Assembly: GCA_913055925.1 (NCBI GenBank)
Contig: CAJXLH010000005.1
Span: forward strand, 1-24,617
Direction: 5' to 3'
DNA: 24,617 nucleotides
From: an uncultured Maritalea sp.
GTDB taxonomy: Bacteria > Pseudomonadota > Alphaproteobacteria > Rhizobiales > Devosiaceae
Below the pieces are notes generated by a model. That model was not told the DNA's origin and made no database searches. It saw nothing but the letters and a program-made list of their open reading frames with translations. Of the stretch, positions 8,307 through 16,172 are shown piece by piece. Every line of letters starts with the position of its first letter. Positions within the stretch are counted from its first letter, which is position 1. The translations under genes were made by a program, and so were the position numbers.

Positions 8307-9179
8307 ATGAAAATTCCACAAAACTTGCTCACAAAAATGTCCTTCAAGGAGTTCCTTTTCTTCTTCGGTCCATTGATCGTGATCTATGCAGTTTATTACG
8401 TGTTTAGCACTGGATTTCTGATTTCGACGTCGCTTCAGAAGATTTCAATTTCTTTGGTCAATGGGAAATGGGTTGGTCTGCGAAACTTTGAATTGCTGTT
8501 GACTGATCCACGTTTTCTGATTGCTCTAAAGAACAACTTTTTGTTCGCCGGCGTAGCAATTGGTGCTGGACTAACGCTTGGGTTCTTGATCGCTGTACTT
8601 ATATCAAGCGGTGTCAGGGGGCGTTCAGTTTTATACACGGTCTTCTTGTTGCCGACATTGATGCCTTTGGCGCTAATCGCGACAGTTTTCCGAACGTCGC
8701 TTGAAGCGCGCATGGGGGCTCTAAACGAAACTTTGCGTGCACTTGGCTTGGACATGTTTGCTCTAAACTGGCTAATTGAACCGAACCTCGCATTTGGTGT
8801 CGTGTGTGTTTTGTTCGTCTATCTGATCGGGCTGCCGATCATGTATTATGTCGCCAATTTATCAACCATAAACACCTCACTTATTGAGGCCGCGATCCTC
8901 GACGGCGCAAAGACCCCTCGCTTGATGTGGGAGATATTGTTTCCGTTAATGAAAGGCACGCACCGGACAATCGTTATTTCGACATTACTCACATCCTTCC
9001 GAGCGTTCGATATCGTGTTTTTTTCGACCGGCGGTGGACCAGGAGGCGTGACCGAGATCACAGGAACATATGTCTACAATTTTTCAACGTCGGGCGCCAA
9101 TGTGGGTTATGGATCGGCAGCTGCATTGATTGCGATGATCGCCGCATTTTTAATTTCACTTATTCAACTTCGGAAGTAG
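8307..9179 (+). CDS. Sugar ABC transporter permease (MalF/UgpA-like)
   Basis: This 290-residue inner-membrane protein has about six hydrophobic segments (for example residues 17-40, 78-100, 108-128, 162-183 and the C-terminal 30). The cytoplasmic coupling loop carries the EAA motif, EAAILDGAKTPRLMWEILFPL, starting at Glu194 and contacting the ATPase. It pairs with the next permease to form the channel of a CUT1-type importer. GAGG at 8296-8299 lies seven bases before the ATG. The gene follows the intercistronic stem-loop and ends 7 bp before the next start. Length is usual for the family. Confidence 0.92.
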   Translation: MKIPQNLLTKMSFKEFLFFFGPLIVIYAVYYVFSTGFLISTSLQKISISLVNGKWVGLRNFELLLTDPRFLIALKNNFLFAGVAIGAGLTLGFLIAVLISSGVRGRSVLYTVFLLPTLMPLALIATVFRTSLEARMGALNETLRALGLDMFALNWLIEPNLAFGVVCVLFVYLIGLPIMYYVANLSTINTSLIEAAILDGAKTPRLMWEILFPLMKGTHRTIVISTLLTSFRAFDIVFFSTGGGPGGVTEITGTYVYNFSTSGANVGYGSAAALIAMIAAFLISLIQLRK

Positions 9180-9186
9180 GTACAAC

Positions 9187-10020
9187 GTGAATCAAGCCGC
9201 TCAGCCGGATTTCTTGCATAGAAGAAAACTTGAACGCATCGTCATGAGCACGGTGTTGGTGATTATGGCACTAATCTGGTTGCTTCCAATCATTAACGCA
9301 GTGATACGAGGTTTTGCGTTTAACGGACTGCAAAACTACATAGATGTTATCTTTGGTGATATTGGCGGCATCTCTCTTTGGCGCACATATGTTAACTCTC
9401 TCGCGATTGCAGTGATCCACGCGGTTGTTGTCACCTCCGTTTCAGCGTTGGCCGGTTATGGTTTTGCTTACTTGGAATTTCGCGGCAAAGAACTCTTCTA
9501 TTTTGTGGTGTTGATGTTCTTGGCAGTACCTGCCACTTCTCTGCTTGTACCCTTGTTTTTCATCAACAGAGAGTTAGGTTTGCGAGACAATCTACTTGCT
9601 GTGGCTTTGCCAGAAGCTGCGCTTACCCTGCCGTTTGGAGTTTTGTTGCTACGAAACTTTGCAGAAGGGCTTCCACGCTCGTTCATCGAGGCTGCAGCGA
9701 TTGACGGGGCCGGACATGCGCGTACGTTCTTCACGGTTTTTGTTCCGCTAAGCAAGCCTGCGCTACTCAATATCGGAGCTCTTTCGATGATGTGGTCTAT
9801 GCAAGATTTCATTTTCCCGTCTTTGTTTCTCACCGGAAAAGAAATGACGACCGCCGCCCAGGCCGTTCAACGGTTTCAAGAGTATCTCGGCGCAACGCCG
9901 GATGATATCGGTCGCTACAACGCTAGCCTTGTACTCTTGGGAGTACCCGCGCTTATCATCATCGGCTTTGGTCTACGCTTTATAACAAATGGTTTAACTG
10001 CGGGCGGCGTCAAGGAATAG
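9187..10020 (+). CDS. Sugar ABC transporter permease (MalG/UgpE-like)
   Basis: This 277-residue inner-membrane protein is the second half of the channel. It has a hydrophobic N-terminal segment (residues 19-40), four or five further membrane spans, and the EAA loop EAAAIDGAGHARTFFTVFVPL starting at Glu168. It starts at GTG, seven bases after the upstream permease stop, with only a weak AGG-type ribosome binding site, so its translation is probably coupled. A later methionine (residue 20) lies inside the first membrane span and would remove the cytoplasmic tail, so the GTG is preferred. It ends 2 bp before the GH95 start. Confidence 0.9.
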   Translation: MNQAAQPDFLHRRKLERIVMSTVLVIMALIWLLPIINAVIRGFAFNGLQNYIDVIFGDIGGISLWRTYVNSLAIAVIHAVVVTSVSALAGYGFAYLEFRGKELFYFVVLMFLAVPATSLLVPLFFINRELGLRDNLLAVALPEAALTLPFGVLLLRNFAEGLPRSFIEAAAIDGAGHARTFFTVFVPLSKPALLNIGALSMMWSMQDFIFPSLFLTGKEMTTAAQAVQRFQEYLGATPDDIGRYNASLVLLGVPALIIIGFGLRFITNGLTAGGVKE

Positions 10021-10022
10021 TT

Positions 10023-12398
10023 ATGAGTAAGATTGTGGAGCAAGTTTCAGCGCAGCTCGGAAAGCTGCGCTTCGATCGCCCTGCCAAAAATTTCAATGAG
10101 GCGATTCCCATAGGAAATGGGCATCAGGGAGGGATGGTCTACGGTCAGTTTCCGACGGAACGTTTTTCCTTCAATGAGGATACCGTCTGGGCTGGCGTGA
10201 AGTCACCTGAGCCAATTACAAGCGGTCCGGAAACTATAGAGCAGGCACGTATTCTCATGCTCAGTCGCAATGAAACAGATGCAGAAAAGCTCATTTCAGA
10301 AAATTTTCTCACTGCCTTCAATCAACCATTTTTGCCAGCAGGCGAACTGCAAATAAGTTGGCCCGAAGACCTGAACGCGCGCGATTATTGCAGAGGGTTG
10401 GATATCAAGTCTGCCACTGCTCACGTGTCTGCCACCAGTGATTATGGGGATGTCGATGTGAAGTACTTCGCATCAAATCCCAATCGTGTTTTAGCTATTG
10501 AAATCGCTAGGTCTGGTGGGCCACGAGAGTGCGAAATTGTTTTAAAATTGCGCTCTAAACTTGCCTACGTGGTTGAAACAAGCGGTCGAGAATTGATTTT
10601 GCGGGGTAAAGTTCCATCGAAAGTGAGATGGAATGGGGTAGATGATCTTGCAACAAGAGATAATTTTGTTGAGTACAAGGAATTTAACCACAACGAATTT
10701 AAGTGTGTCGCGCGTGTTGTTTCTGATGGTGCAGTGCTAGGGGGCGATCAAGAAATTCGGGTAAAGAACTTCAGAAAGATTACGATATTGTTGGCCGTGC
10801 GATCAAATCGCATGGAGCAAAACCCACTTGAGGCATGTCTCGCTGACGTTGATGCGGCGGAGCGAAACCTGAACAGTCTACATGTAACACACGTTCAAGA
10901 TTTTTCCCGACTGTTCGACGCAGTAAAGTTGGAATTAGGAGAAGAAACACAAACTGCTGTCTTGCCAGAAGGCGAAGCACTCAATCTGAGCGCCAAGTTA
11001 GCAAAGTCAGCTTTTGACTTTGGGCGCTACCTGCTGATTTCCAGCAGCCGGCCCGGAACACAACCTGCAAACTTGAAGGGCGTTTGGAACGAGGACATCG
11101 ATCCAGCATGGTGGTCGAACTACACCCTAAATATAAACACACAGATGAATTATTGGCACGCTGAAATGTGCGGTCTTGCTGAATGTCACGAGCCACTTTT
11201 TGATTTCATAGAAGATCTTGCCAAGGCCGGCGAAAAAACTGCAGCGGTTCAGTATGGTCTTAGCGGGTGGGTCGCGCATCATCAGACTGATTTCCACCGC
11301 CAAACGACACCGGTCGGCGCTCTGCCGCAAGGGCCCATAGATAATTGTTTGAAATGGGCATTTTGGCCTTTTGGCGGGGCATGGCTTGCTCTTCATCATT
11401 TTGAACATTTTCAATACAGCAATGACTTGAATTTCTTGCGGGATCGAGCGTACCCAGTGTTGTCAGGTGCAGCGCGTTTTGTCGCTGATTGGCTTGTAGT
11501 TGATCCAAATGATGGCAAAAAAATCACTACCATTCCATCTACCTCACCGGAAAACACCTTTTTAAGAGAAGACGGAACCGTGGGGAGCTTGTCGATTGGC
11601 TCGGCAATGGACCTTGCGATAACGCGGCAACTGTTTGCCAACACAATTGAAGCAGCAGAAATCCTCGGGGAAAGCCAGACATCGTTTGTTCAGATGCTAA
11701 AGACGAAGCTTTCGAACCTTGCTGATTACAAGTTTTCGCAGGACGGCCGAATATTGGAGTTTGAAAGCGATTATCCTGAGGCCGAGCATCCTCACCGCCA
11801 CATTTCACCCGTATTTGGTTTGTGTCCCGGCACAGATGTCACGTTTGAGACTAACCCAGATCTATGTAATGCCATGAGAAAGTTCTTGGATGCTCGCGGA
11901 TCAACAGGAACTGGTTGGTCTCTCGTTTGGAAGGCGCGTTCGTATGCGCGGCTCCTTGACGGCAAAAAATCGTTTGAATTCATGAACCGACTATTTGAGC
12001 CGGTGCCTTCGAATTTTTTCGAAGCGGCCGACGATGGCGGCGGCATTTATCCTAATATGCTGATGGCTTGCCCACCATTCTGCATAGAGGCAAACATGGG
12101 GTTCGTTGCCTCAATAGTGGAGTTGTTTGTCCAAGATAATGCTAATTATGTTCACTTGCTACCGGCACTGCCAGCGCACTGGGGGACTGGAACGCTTTAC
12201 GGAGTTAGATTGCGCAAGGGTATGGTCTTGGATTTGGAGTGGCGAAATGGTCAGCTTACGCTTGCAAAGATTAAAAGCCGAGTCCATCAAAAAATTCAGG
12301 TAAAATATCAGGATAAGCTTTGTGAACTTATTGTAGCACCTGATAAGATTTGCGACGCAAAGACTGTGTTTGAAACACAGACGTTGGAGTTAAATTGA
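10023..12398 (+). CDS. Glycoside hydrolase family 95 (alpha-L-fucosidase or alpha-L-galactosidase), cytoplasmic
   Basis: This 791-residue protein has GH95 hallmarks: an N-terminal beta domain with AIPIGNGHQGGMVYG (28-41) and FNEDTVWAG (50-58), then an (alpha/alpha)6 catalytic domain. Against the well-studied fucosidase AfcA, Asn370 and Asn372 (LNINTQMNYW) align with the two catalytic asparagines and Glu510 (STSPENT) with the general acid. The usual catalytic Asp of PPFQIDxNFG is Glu689 here (PPFCIEANMG). GH95 enzymes are inverting and release L-fucose or L-galactose from glycans. There is no signal peptide, so it acts in the cytoplasm on imported oligosaccharide. AAGGA at 10012-10016 sets the ATG, two bases after the permease stop. 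The end overlaps the regulator start. The substrate within GH95 is uncertain. Confidence 0.9.
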   Translation: MSKIVEQVSAQLGKLRFDRPAKNFNEAIPIGNGHQGGMVYGQFPTERFSFNEDTVWAGVKSPEPITSGPETIEQARILMLSRNETDAEKLISENFLTAFNQPFLPAGELQISWPEDLNARDYCRGLDIKSATAHVSATSDYGDVDVKYFASNPNRVLAIEIARSGGPRECEIVLKLRSKLAYVVETSGRELILRGKVPSKVRWNGVDDLATRDNFVEYKEFNHNEFKCVARVVSDGAVLGGDQEIRVKNFRKITILLAVRSNRMEQNPLEACLADVDAAERNLNSLHVTHVQDFSRLFDAVKLELGEETQTAVLPEGEALNLSAKLAKSAFDFGRYLLISSSRPGTQPANLKGVWNEDIDPAWWSNYTLNINTQMNYWHAEMCGLAECHEPLFDFIEDLAKAGEKTAAVQYGLSGWVAHHQTDFHRQTTPVGALPQGPIDNCLKWAFWPFGGAWLALHHFEHFQYSNDLNFLRDRAYPVLSGAARFVADWLVVDPNDGKKITTIPSTSPENTFLREDGTVGSLSIGSAMDLAITRQLFANTIEAAEILGESQTSFVQMLKTKLSNLADYKFSQDGRILEFESDYPEAEHPHRHISPVFGLCPGTDVTFETNPDLCNAMRKFLDARGSTGTGWSLVWKARSYARLLDGKKSFEFMNRLFEPVPSNFFEAADDGGGIYPNMLMACPPFCIEANMGFVASIVELFVQDNANYVHLLPALPAHWGTGTLYGVRLRKGMVLDLEWRNGQLTLAKIKSRVHQKIQVKYQDKLCELIVAPDKICDAKTVFETQTLELN

Positions 12399-13417
12399 CA
12401 AACAAAAAAAAACGAACGTCGACCATTACAGATGTTGCGGAGCTCGCCGGCGTATCAGTCGGGAGTGTTTCTCGCTATCTAAATGGAGAACAACTACGCA
12501 GGAAAAACCGCGAAAGTATCGCGGAAGCGATAGAACAGCTTTCCTACAGACGAAATACCTCCGCCGCCAACATCCGAAAAAACAGTTCAGGCTTTATTGG
12601 TTTCTTACTGCCGTCATTCGATGAGTTTCACACCGGCGTTCTTGAAGAAGTGGTAAATCAGTTCACTCTGTTGGGCTATGTTGTTTTACCTTTCTCGCAT
12701 GGAGATCAAGGTTCATTTCTAAAAGGAGCTCTCGAGTATTTTAAAGCGCAACAAGTTGACGCTATAATTGCATCTGGCGATCTTGGTTTTTACAAGTCAA
12801 TGGACATCCTTCAGGACATTAATGTTCCGCTTACGCTTTATAGCAACGATATTAAGGGCATGAATGTCGACCGTGTTTTAATTGAAGATGAAAAGGCTTC
12901 GTTCCAAGCTGTTAATCATTTCATTGAAATGGGACACATTGACATCGCAATACTCGTTGGCGATTTGCGAGATAGTACTGCCACGGGACGCAAAAACGGA
13001 TATGAAAGAGCACTCGTAAACGCGGGACTGGAAAAACCAGATTCTTCAATGATTGCTGGTGGTGGCTGGCAAACGCGACACGGGTACTTAGGAACCCACG
13101 AGCTCTTTAGCGATGGTAAAAGACCCACGGCAATATTTGCGTCAAACTATTTCCTTGCGCTGGGGGCAGTTCAAGCACTTGAAGAACTAGATCTCAGAGT
13201 TCCGGCGGAAGTCTCGTTGGTTTCATTTGGCGATGCAAGTTTTTTACCGTTTGTTTGTGGCGGTATCACCGCGGTTGGCTTCTCATCAAAAGAAATTGGC
13301 CGGCAAATATGTGAGTTCGCTCTTTCAAGGATAGCAGAAGGCAGCTCGGCACCATCACGAACGTTTGTACATAAACCGAGCTTCGTTTTAAGGAACTCAG
13401 TGAAACGCCCACAGTAA
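12395..13417 (+). CDS. LacI family transcriptional regulator
   Basis: This 340-residue protein has an N-terminal LacI helix-turn-helix (residues 10-31, TITDVAELAGVSVGSVSRYLNG), a hinge region around residues 54-65, then a periplasmic-binding-protein-like effector domain (IGFLLPSFDEFHTGVLEEV, GVVxx-type strands, AIFASNYFLALGAVQAL, VSLVSFGD). It starts at TTG, overlapping the GH95 stop (TTGA), with GGAG eight bases upstream. The TTG start is needed because the helix-turn-helix begins within ten residues and no ATG is available before it. As the last gene of the operon it probably represses it, released by the imported sugar or its hydrolysis product, through the inverted repeats at 5751-5792. 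Effector identity is inferred only. Confidence 0.92.
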   Translation: MTNKKKRTSTITDVAELAGVSVGSVSRYLNGEQLRRKNRESIAEAIEQLSYRRNTSAANIRKNSSGFIGFLLPSFDEFHTGVLEEVVNQFTLLGYVVLPFSHGDQGSFLKGALEYFKAQQVDAIIASGDLGFYKSMDILQDINVPLTLYSNDIKGMNVDRVLIEDEKASFQAVNHFIEMGHIDIAILVGDLRDSTATGRKNGYERALVNAGLEKPDSSMIAGGGWQTRHGYLGTHELFSDGKRPTAIFASNYFLALGAVQALEELDLRVPAEVSLVSFGDASFLPFVCGGITAVGFSSKEIGRQICEFALSRIAEGSSAPSRTFVHKPSFVLRNSVKRPQ

Positions 13418-13427
13418 TCCTGCTCAG

Positions 13428-14684
13428 ATGGAAATGACTGTGGTGTTTAGATCGTACGTAAGCGAACTACTAGTGTCTGAAGATGGCAATTTTGCCATTC
13501 TATTTGCGCTTTTGATGTTACCATTAATGGTATTATCTGGTTCCGCAGTTGATTTCACACACATGCAATCGGTTCGGAAATCGACGCAAATCGCGCTTGA
13601 CGCTGCAGTTCTTGATGCAGCCCATAAGATCCATTCACATAGTAGTTCAGTCTTGGAGAAAGAAGTCTCACAGTATGTCAACGCGATCGCGGAAAGCGGC
13701 ACCAGTTTTACAATTGACAAACTGGTAATTGACAAAAAAGAAAATTTTATCGAAGTGCGTGGAAGACGGAAGACACAGACCCATTTCATCAAACTGGTCG
13801 GTGTGAACGAGCTGGAGTTCGCCACTGTCTCCCGTGTTTATAAACCTACAGAAGCGGTCGAGATATCCTTGGTTTTGGACGTTTCGTCATCAATGCGAAT
13901 GCGAGGGCGGATCAGCAACCTTCGGAAGGCTGTGAAATTATTCGCAGACACAATCTTTCAAGACAAAAAACGATCCGACAATACTATTGTAAATCTAGTT
14001 CCCTTTGGAGGTTCTGTGCACCTAGGCAGTGGATATAAAAACTGGCTATCGAGCCCCGTAGCCCAATGGAGTGGCTGCTTCATTCCCAAAAAATTCTATC
14101 ATAAGTCCGCAGATGACGACTTGAGACATTCGCACTCTTTGGAGGCCGTCGGCAATTTTACCATTTGGGTCGAAACCAACCCGTGGTGCCCGAAGTCGCA
14201 ATCTCGGGCAGAGCCGTTTCTAAGCAGCAAGAAGCAAATCTACAAGTCAGTTGATCGCTGGGTTCTGTCTGACGGAACCGGGACGGATATAGGCGTAAGC
14301 TGGGGACTAAGAATGTTGTCGCCCAAATGGAGAGGAAAGTTTCATAGTAACAAATATCCCCAAGACTTCACAAACACGAAAAAGTATATGATCGTTATGA
14401 CAGATGGCGGAACAACCTGGCAAACGAACAGCACGGCCAATAATGAAACATACAATCAGAATACGGCGAGAGACAACTTGGCATATGGGTGCGCGCAAGC
14501 TAAAAAAATGGGGATCGTGGTGCATACGGTATTATTTGAAGAAAATAGAAGATGGATCATAAGAGATATGGAGGACTGCGCCAAAAATTCGGGAAGTTTC
14601 TTCCGAGCGAAAAACGGAAGACAACTTAATGACGTTTTTGAATCTATTGCTCGGTCGATAAGGTCACCATATATTGGCCGTTAA
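13428..14684 (+). CDS. TadG-like pilus-assembly/von Willebrand factor A protein
   Basis: This 418-residue protein starts with a short cytoplasmic tail and one membrane anchor (about residues 20-42, DGNFAILFALLMLPLMVLSG), followed by the VDFTHMQSVRKSTQIALDAAVLDAA helix typical of TadE/TadG-like Flp pilus proteins. A von Willebrand A domain begins at EISLVLDVSSSM, with the MIDAS metal site Asp151-x-Ser153-x-Ser155, a TGTD loop near 284-287 and MTDGG with Asp326. The C-terminal part has four spaced cysteines (217, 254, 355, 384) that could form disulfides outside the membrane. The start is uncertain because no good ribosome binding site precedes the ATGs at 13428 or 13434. It sits 10 bp after the LacI gene but has no evident link to sugar use. 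No tad cluster is nearby. Confidence 0.82.
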   Translation: MEMTVVFRSYVSELLVSEDGNFAILFALLMLPLMVLSGSAVDFTHMQSVRKSTQIALDAAVLDAAHKIHSHSSSVLEKEVSQYVNAIAESGTSFTIDKLVIDKKENFIEVRGRRKTQTHFIKLVGVNELEFATVSRVYKPTEAVEISLVLDVSSSMRMRGRISNLRKAVKLFADTIFQDKKRSDNTIVNLVPFGGSVHLGSGYKNWLSSPVAQWSGCFIPKKFYHKSADDDLRHSHSLEAVGNFTIWVETNPWCPKSQSRAEPFLSSKKQIYKSVDRWVLSDGTGTDIGVSWGLRMLSPKWRGKFHSNKYPQDFTNTKKYMIVMTDGGTTWQTNSTANNETYNQNTARDNLAYGCAQAKKMGIVVHTVLFEENRRWIIRDMEDCAKNSGSFFRAKNGRQLNDVFESIARSIRSPYIGR

Positions 14685-14723
14685 AAGTCGCTGTCCGTCA
14701 TCATATTATTTGAGACAAAAGGC

Positions 14724-14743
14724 TGTCTGATTTAAGAGATGAT
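14724..14743 (+). repeat. Left inverted repeat of the IS3-family element
   Basis: TGTCTGATTTAAGAGATGAT matches the opposite end of the element apart from one gap and a few mismatches. It starts with TGT, as many IS3-family ends do. Confidence 0.6.
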
Positions 14744-14766
14744 CTGGCTCATCTTTGTTGTTGATA

Positions 14767-15747
14767 TTATGCGGCGGCTTTGCGGCTTTGCAAGCGCCGT
14801 TGTCTGATTGTGTTTTGCTTGATCCTTTCACGGTTGTTTAAGATGGATTGTGCCCTACCGAAGTATACGTCGGCTGGAGTTACGTTTTTGAGGCTCTCGT
14901 GATAGCGGTGATTGTTTTAGTGATCGACGAAGGCTTCGATTTGCTGGGTTAGATCGCCAGGTAGAAAGTAGTTCTCCAACAGGATGCGGTTTTTAAGGGT
15001 TTGGTGCCAACGTTCGATCTTGCCTTGGGTTTGGGGATGATAAGGCGCACCGCGCGTGTGGCTCATGCCTTTGCCCTTCAACCAGTCTCCAAGTTCGCTG
15101 GACACATAGCAAGGGCCATTATCACTGAGCAGACGTGGTTTATGAGACACAACCGCCTTGTCACAACCAGATGTCTTTAGCGCCAGGTTCAGCGTGTCTG
15201 TGACGTCTGATGTACTCATGGTGGTGCATAGTTTCCACGAGATAATGTATCGGCTGAAGTCATCCAGCACCGTGCTGAGATAAAACCAGCCCCAGCCCAT
15301 CACCTTGAGATAAATAAAATCTGTCTGCCACAACTGATTGGGTCGCGTTGTCTTTTCTTTAAACTCGCTGGCCGTTTTCATCACGATAAAGGCAGGGCTG
15401 GTGATGAGGTCATGTGCCTTGATTAGCCGGTACACAGTGCTTTCTGAGACGAAGTAACCCTGACTGTCCGTAAAGCTTACTGCTAGCTCGCGAGGCGACA
15501 GCTCGGGTTGATCAAGCGCCAGATCGATGACCTGACCTTGCACCATATCCGGAATACGGTTCCAGGCCTTGTTTGGGCCAGATCGCTTATCTTCTAGGCC
15601 AGCTTCACCCAACCGCTGATATAGATCATACCAGCGATAAAAGGTTGGACGCGCAATGCCCAACTTGTCCAACGTGATTTTGACAGGCAGGTGAGACTGT
15701 TCAACAAGCCGGATGATCTCAAGCTTCTCGGATGCGGGGTATCTCAT
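14767..15747 (-). pseudogene. IS3-family transposase OrfB (DDE integrase), interrupted by an in-frame stop
   Basis: The frame opens at ATG 15747 with a helix-turn-helix-like start (LEIIRLVEQ, GIARPTFYRWYDLY) and contains the rve integrase core. The catalytic triad is visible: Asp in QLWQTDFIYLK, Asp in RLLSDNGPCY and Glu in QGKIERWHQT. Translation stops at TAA (14917-14919) after EAFVDH. The same frame then continues with NNHRYHESLKNVTPADVYFGRA and ends at TAA 14767. Family members normally read DHYNxxRYHES at this point, so the stop most likely replaced a Tyr codon. The truncated product (276 of 326 residues) keeps the triad but loses the conserved C-terminal segment, so activity is doubtful. 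Confidence 0.85.
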
Positions 15748-15759
15748 TCGTCGTCTCCC

Positions 15760-16119
15760 CTATCCATGAACATGCTTTTTTTTGAGCAAACGTAATTCTA
15801 ATGTCTGCTCGGCAACGACTTCTTTGAGCTCAGCAGCTTCCTTGCGCAAGCCTTTAACTTCATCACTACTGGCTTCGCGAACAGTGTCACCGGCCAATCG
15901 CTTTTTGCCTGCCTCAAGGAACTCTTTGGACCATTTGTAATACATACTCTCAGCAAGACCTTCACGCCGACACAACTCGGCAATGCTCATCTCACCACGT
16001 AGACCATCTAAAACAATCCGTATTTTTTCCTCGGCACTATATTGCCGACGGGTCTTGCGCTTGATTGTGCGTACAAGCTTTTCTGAACTCGAACGATTGC
16101 TAACTGATTTCTGCTTCAT
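15760..16119 (-). CDS. IS3-family transposase OrfA (helix-turn-helix protein)
   Basis: This is the DNA-binding half of an IS3 transposase: a helix-turn-helix region (YSAEEKIRIVLDGLRG, SIAELCRREGLAESMYYKWSK) followed by a leucine-zipper-like coiled coil (LRKEAAELKEVVAEQTLELRLL). I chose ATG 16119 because GGAG lies six bases upstream; the frame is open further upstream to a TTG at 16149. Near the end is an A8 run followed by G (15775-15783), the type of site where IS3 elements shift frame. As it stands, orfA is in the same frame as orfB and is separated from it by a TAG. Removing one A gives an ending LKKSMFMDRGDDE whose TGA overlaps the orfB ATG, which looks like the ancestral arrangement. Confidence 0.82.
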   Translation of the reverse strand: MKQKSVSNRSSSEKLVRTIKRKTRRQYSAEEKIRIVLDGLRGEMSIAELCRREGLAESMYYKWSKEFLEAGKKRLAGDTVREASSDEVKGLRKEAAELKEVVAEQTLELRLLKKKHVHG

Positions 16120-16151
16120 CTTCGCTCCATAAGGGTTACGATGAACCAAAA

Positions 16152-16172
16152 ATCATCTCTTAAGCAACAACA
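16152..16172 (-). repeat. Right inverted repeat of the IS3-family element
   Basis: On the minus strand this reads TGTTGTTGCTTAAGAGATGAT and pairs with the left end at 14724-14743, sharing the 12-bp core TTAAGAGATGAT. Confidence 0.6.

Larger units (their letters stand above)
14724..16172 (-). mobile_element. IS3-family insertion sequence, degraded
   Basis: The element is about 1.45 kb with orfA and orfB transposase frames on the minus strand and imperfect inverted ends. The left end reads TGTCTGATTTAAGAGATGAT and the right end (reverse complement) TGTTGTTGCTTAAGAGATGAT; the core TTAAGAGATGAT is identical. Some similarity continues outward (CCGTCA-type words at about 14692 and 16193), so the true boundaries could lie up to ~30 bp further out. 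I see no clear target-site duplication. The reading frames carry an interrupted junction and a premature stop (see the two transposase entries), so the copy is probably not autonomous. It separates the TadG-like gene from the polyol operon. Confidence 0.8.

Noticed and set aside
8927..9190. 87-codon frame overlapping the end of the first permease
   Set aside because: It is out of frame within a well-supported membrane protein gene and has an arginine-rich shadow composition without domain resemblance.
14685..14723. Possible target-site duplication next to the IS3 element
   Set aside because: The bases flanking the two proposed ends do not match, and shifting the ends outward did not give a convincing duplication.
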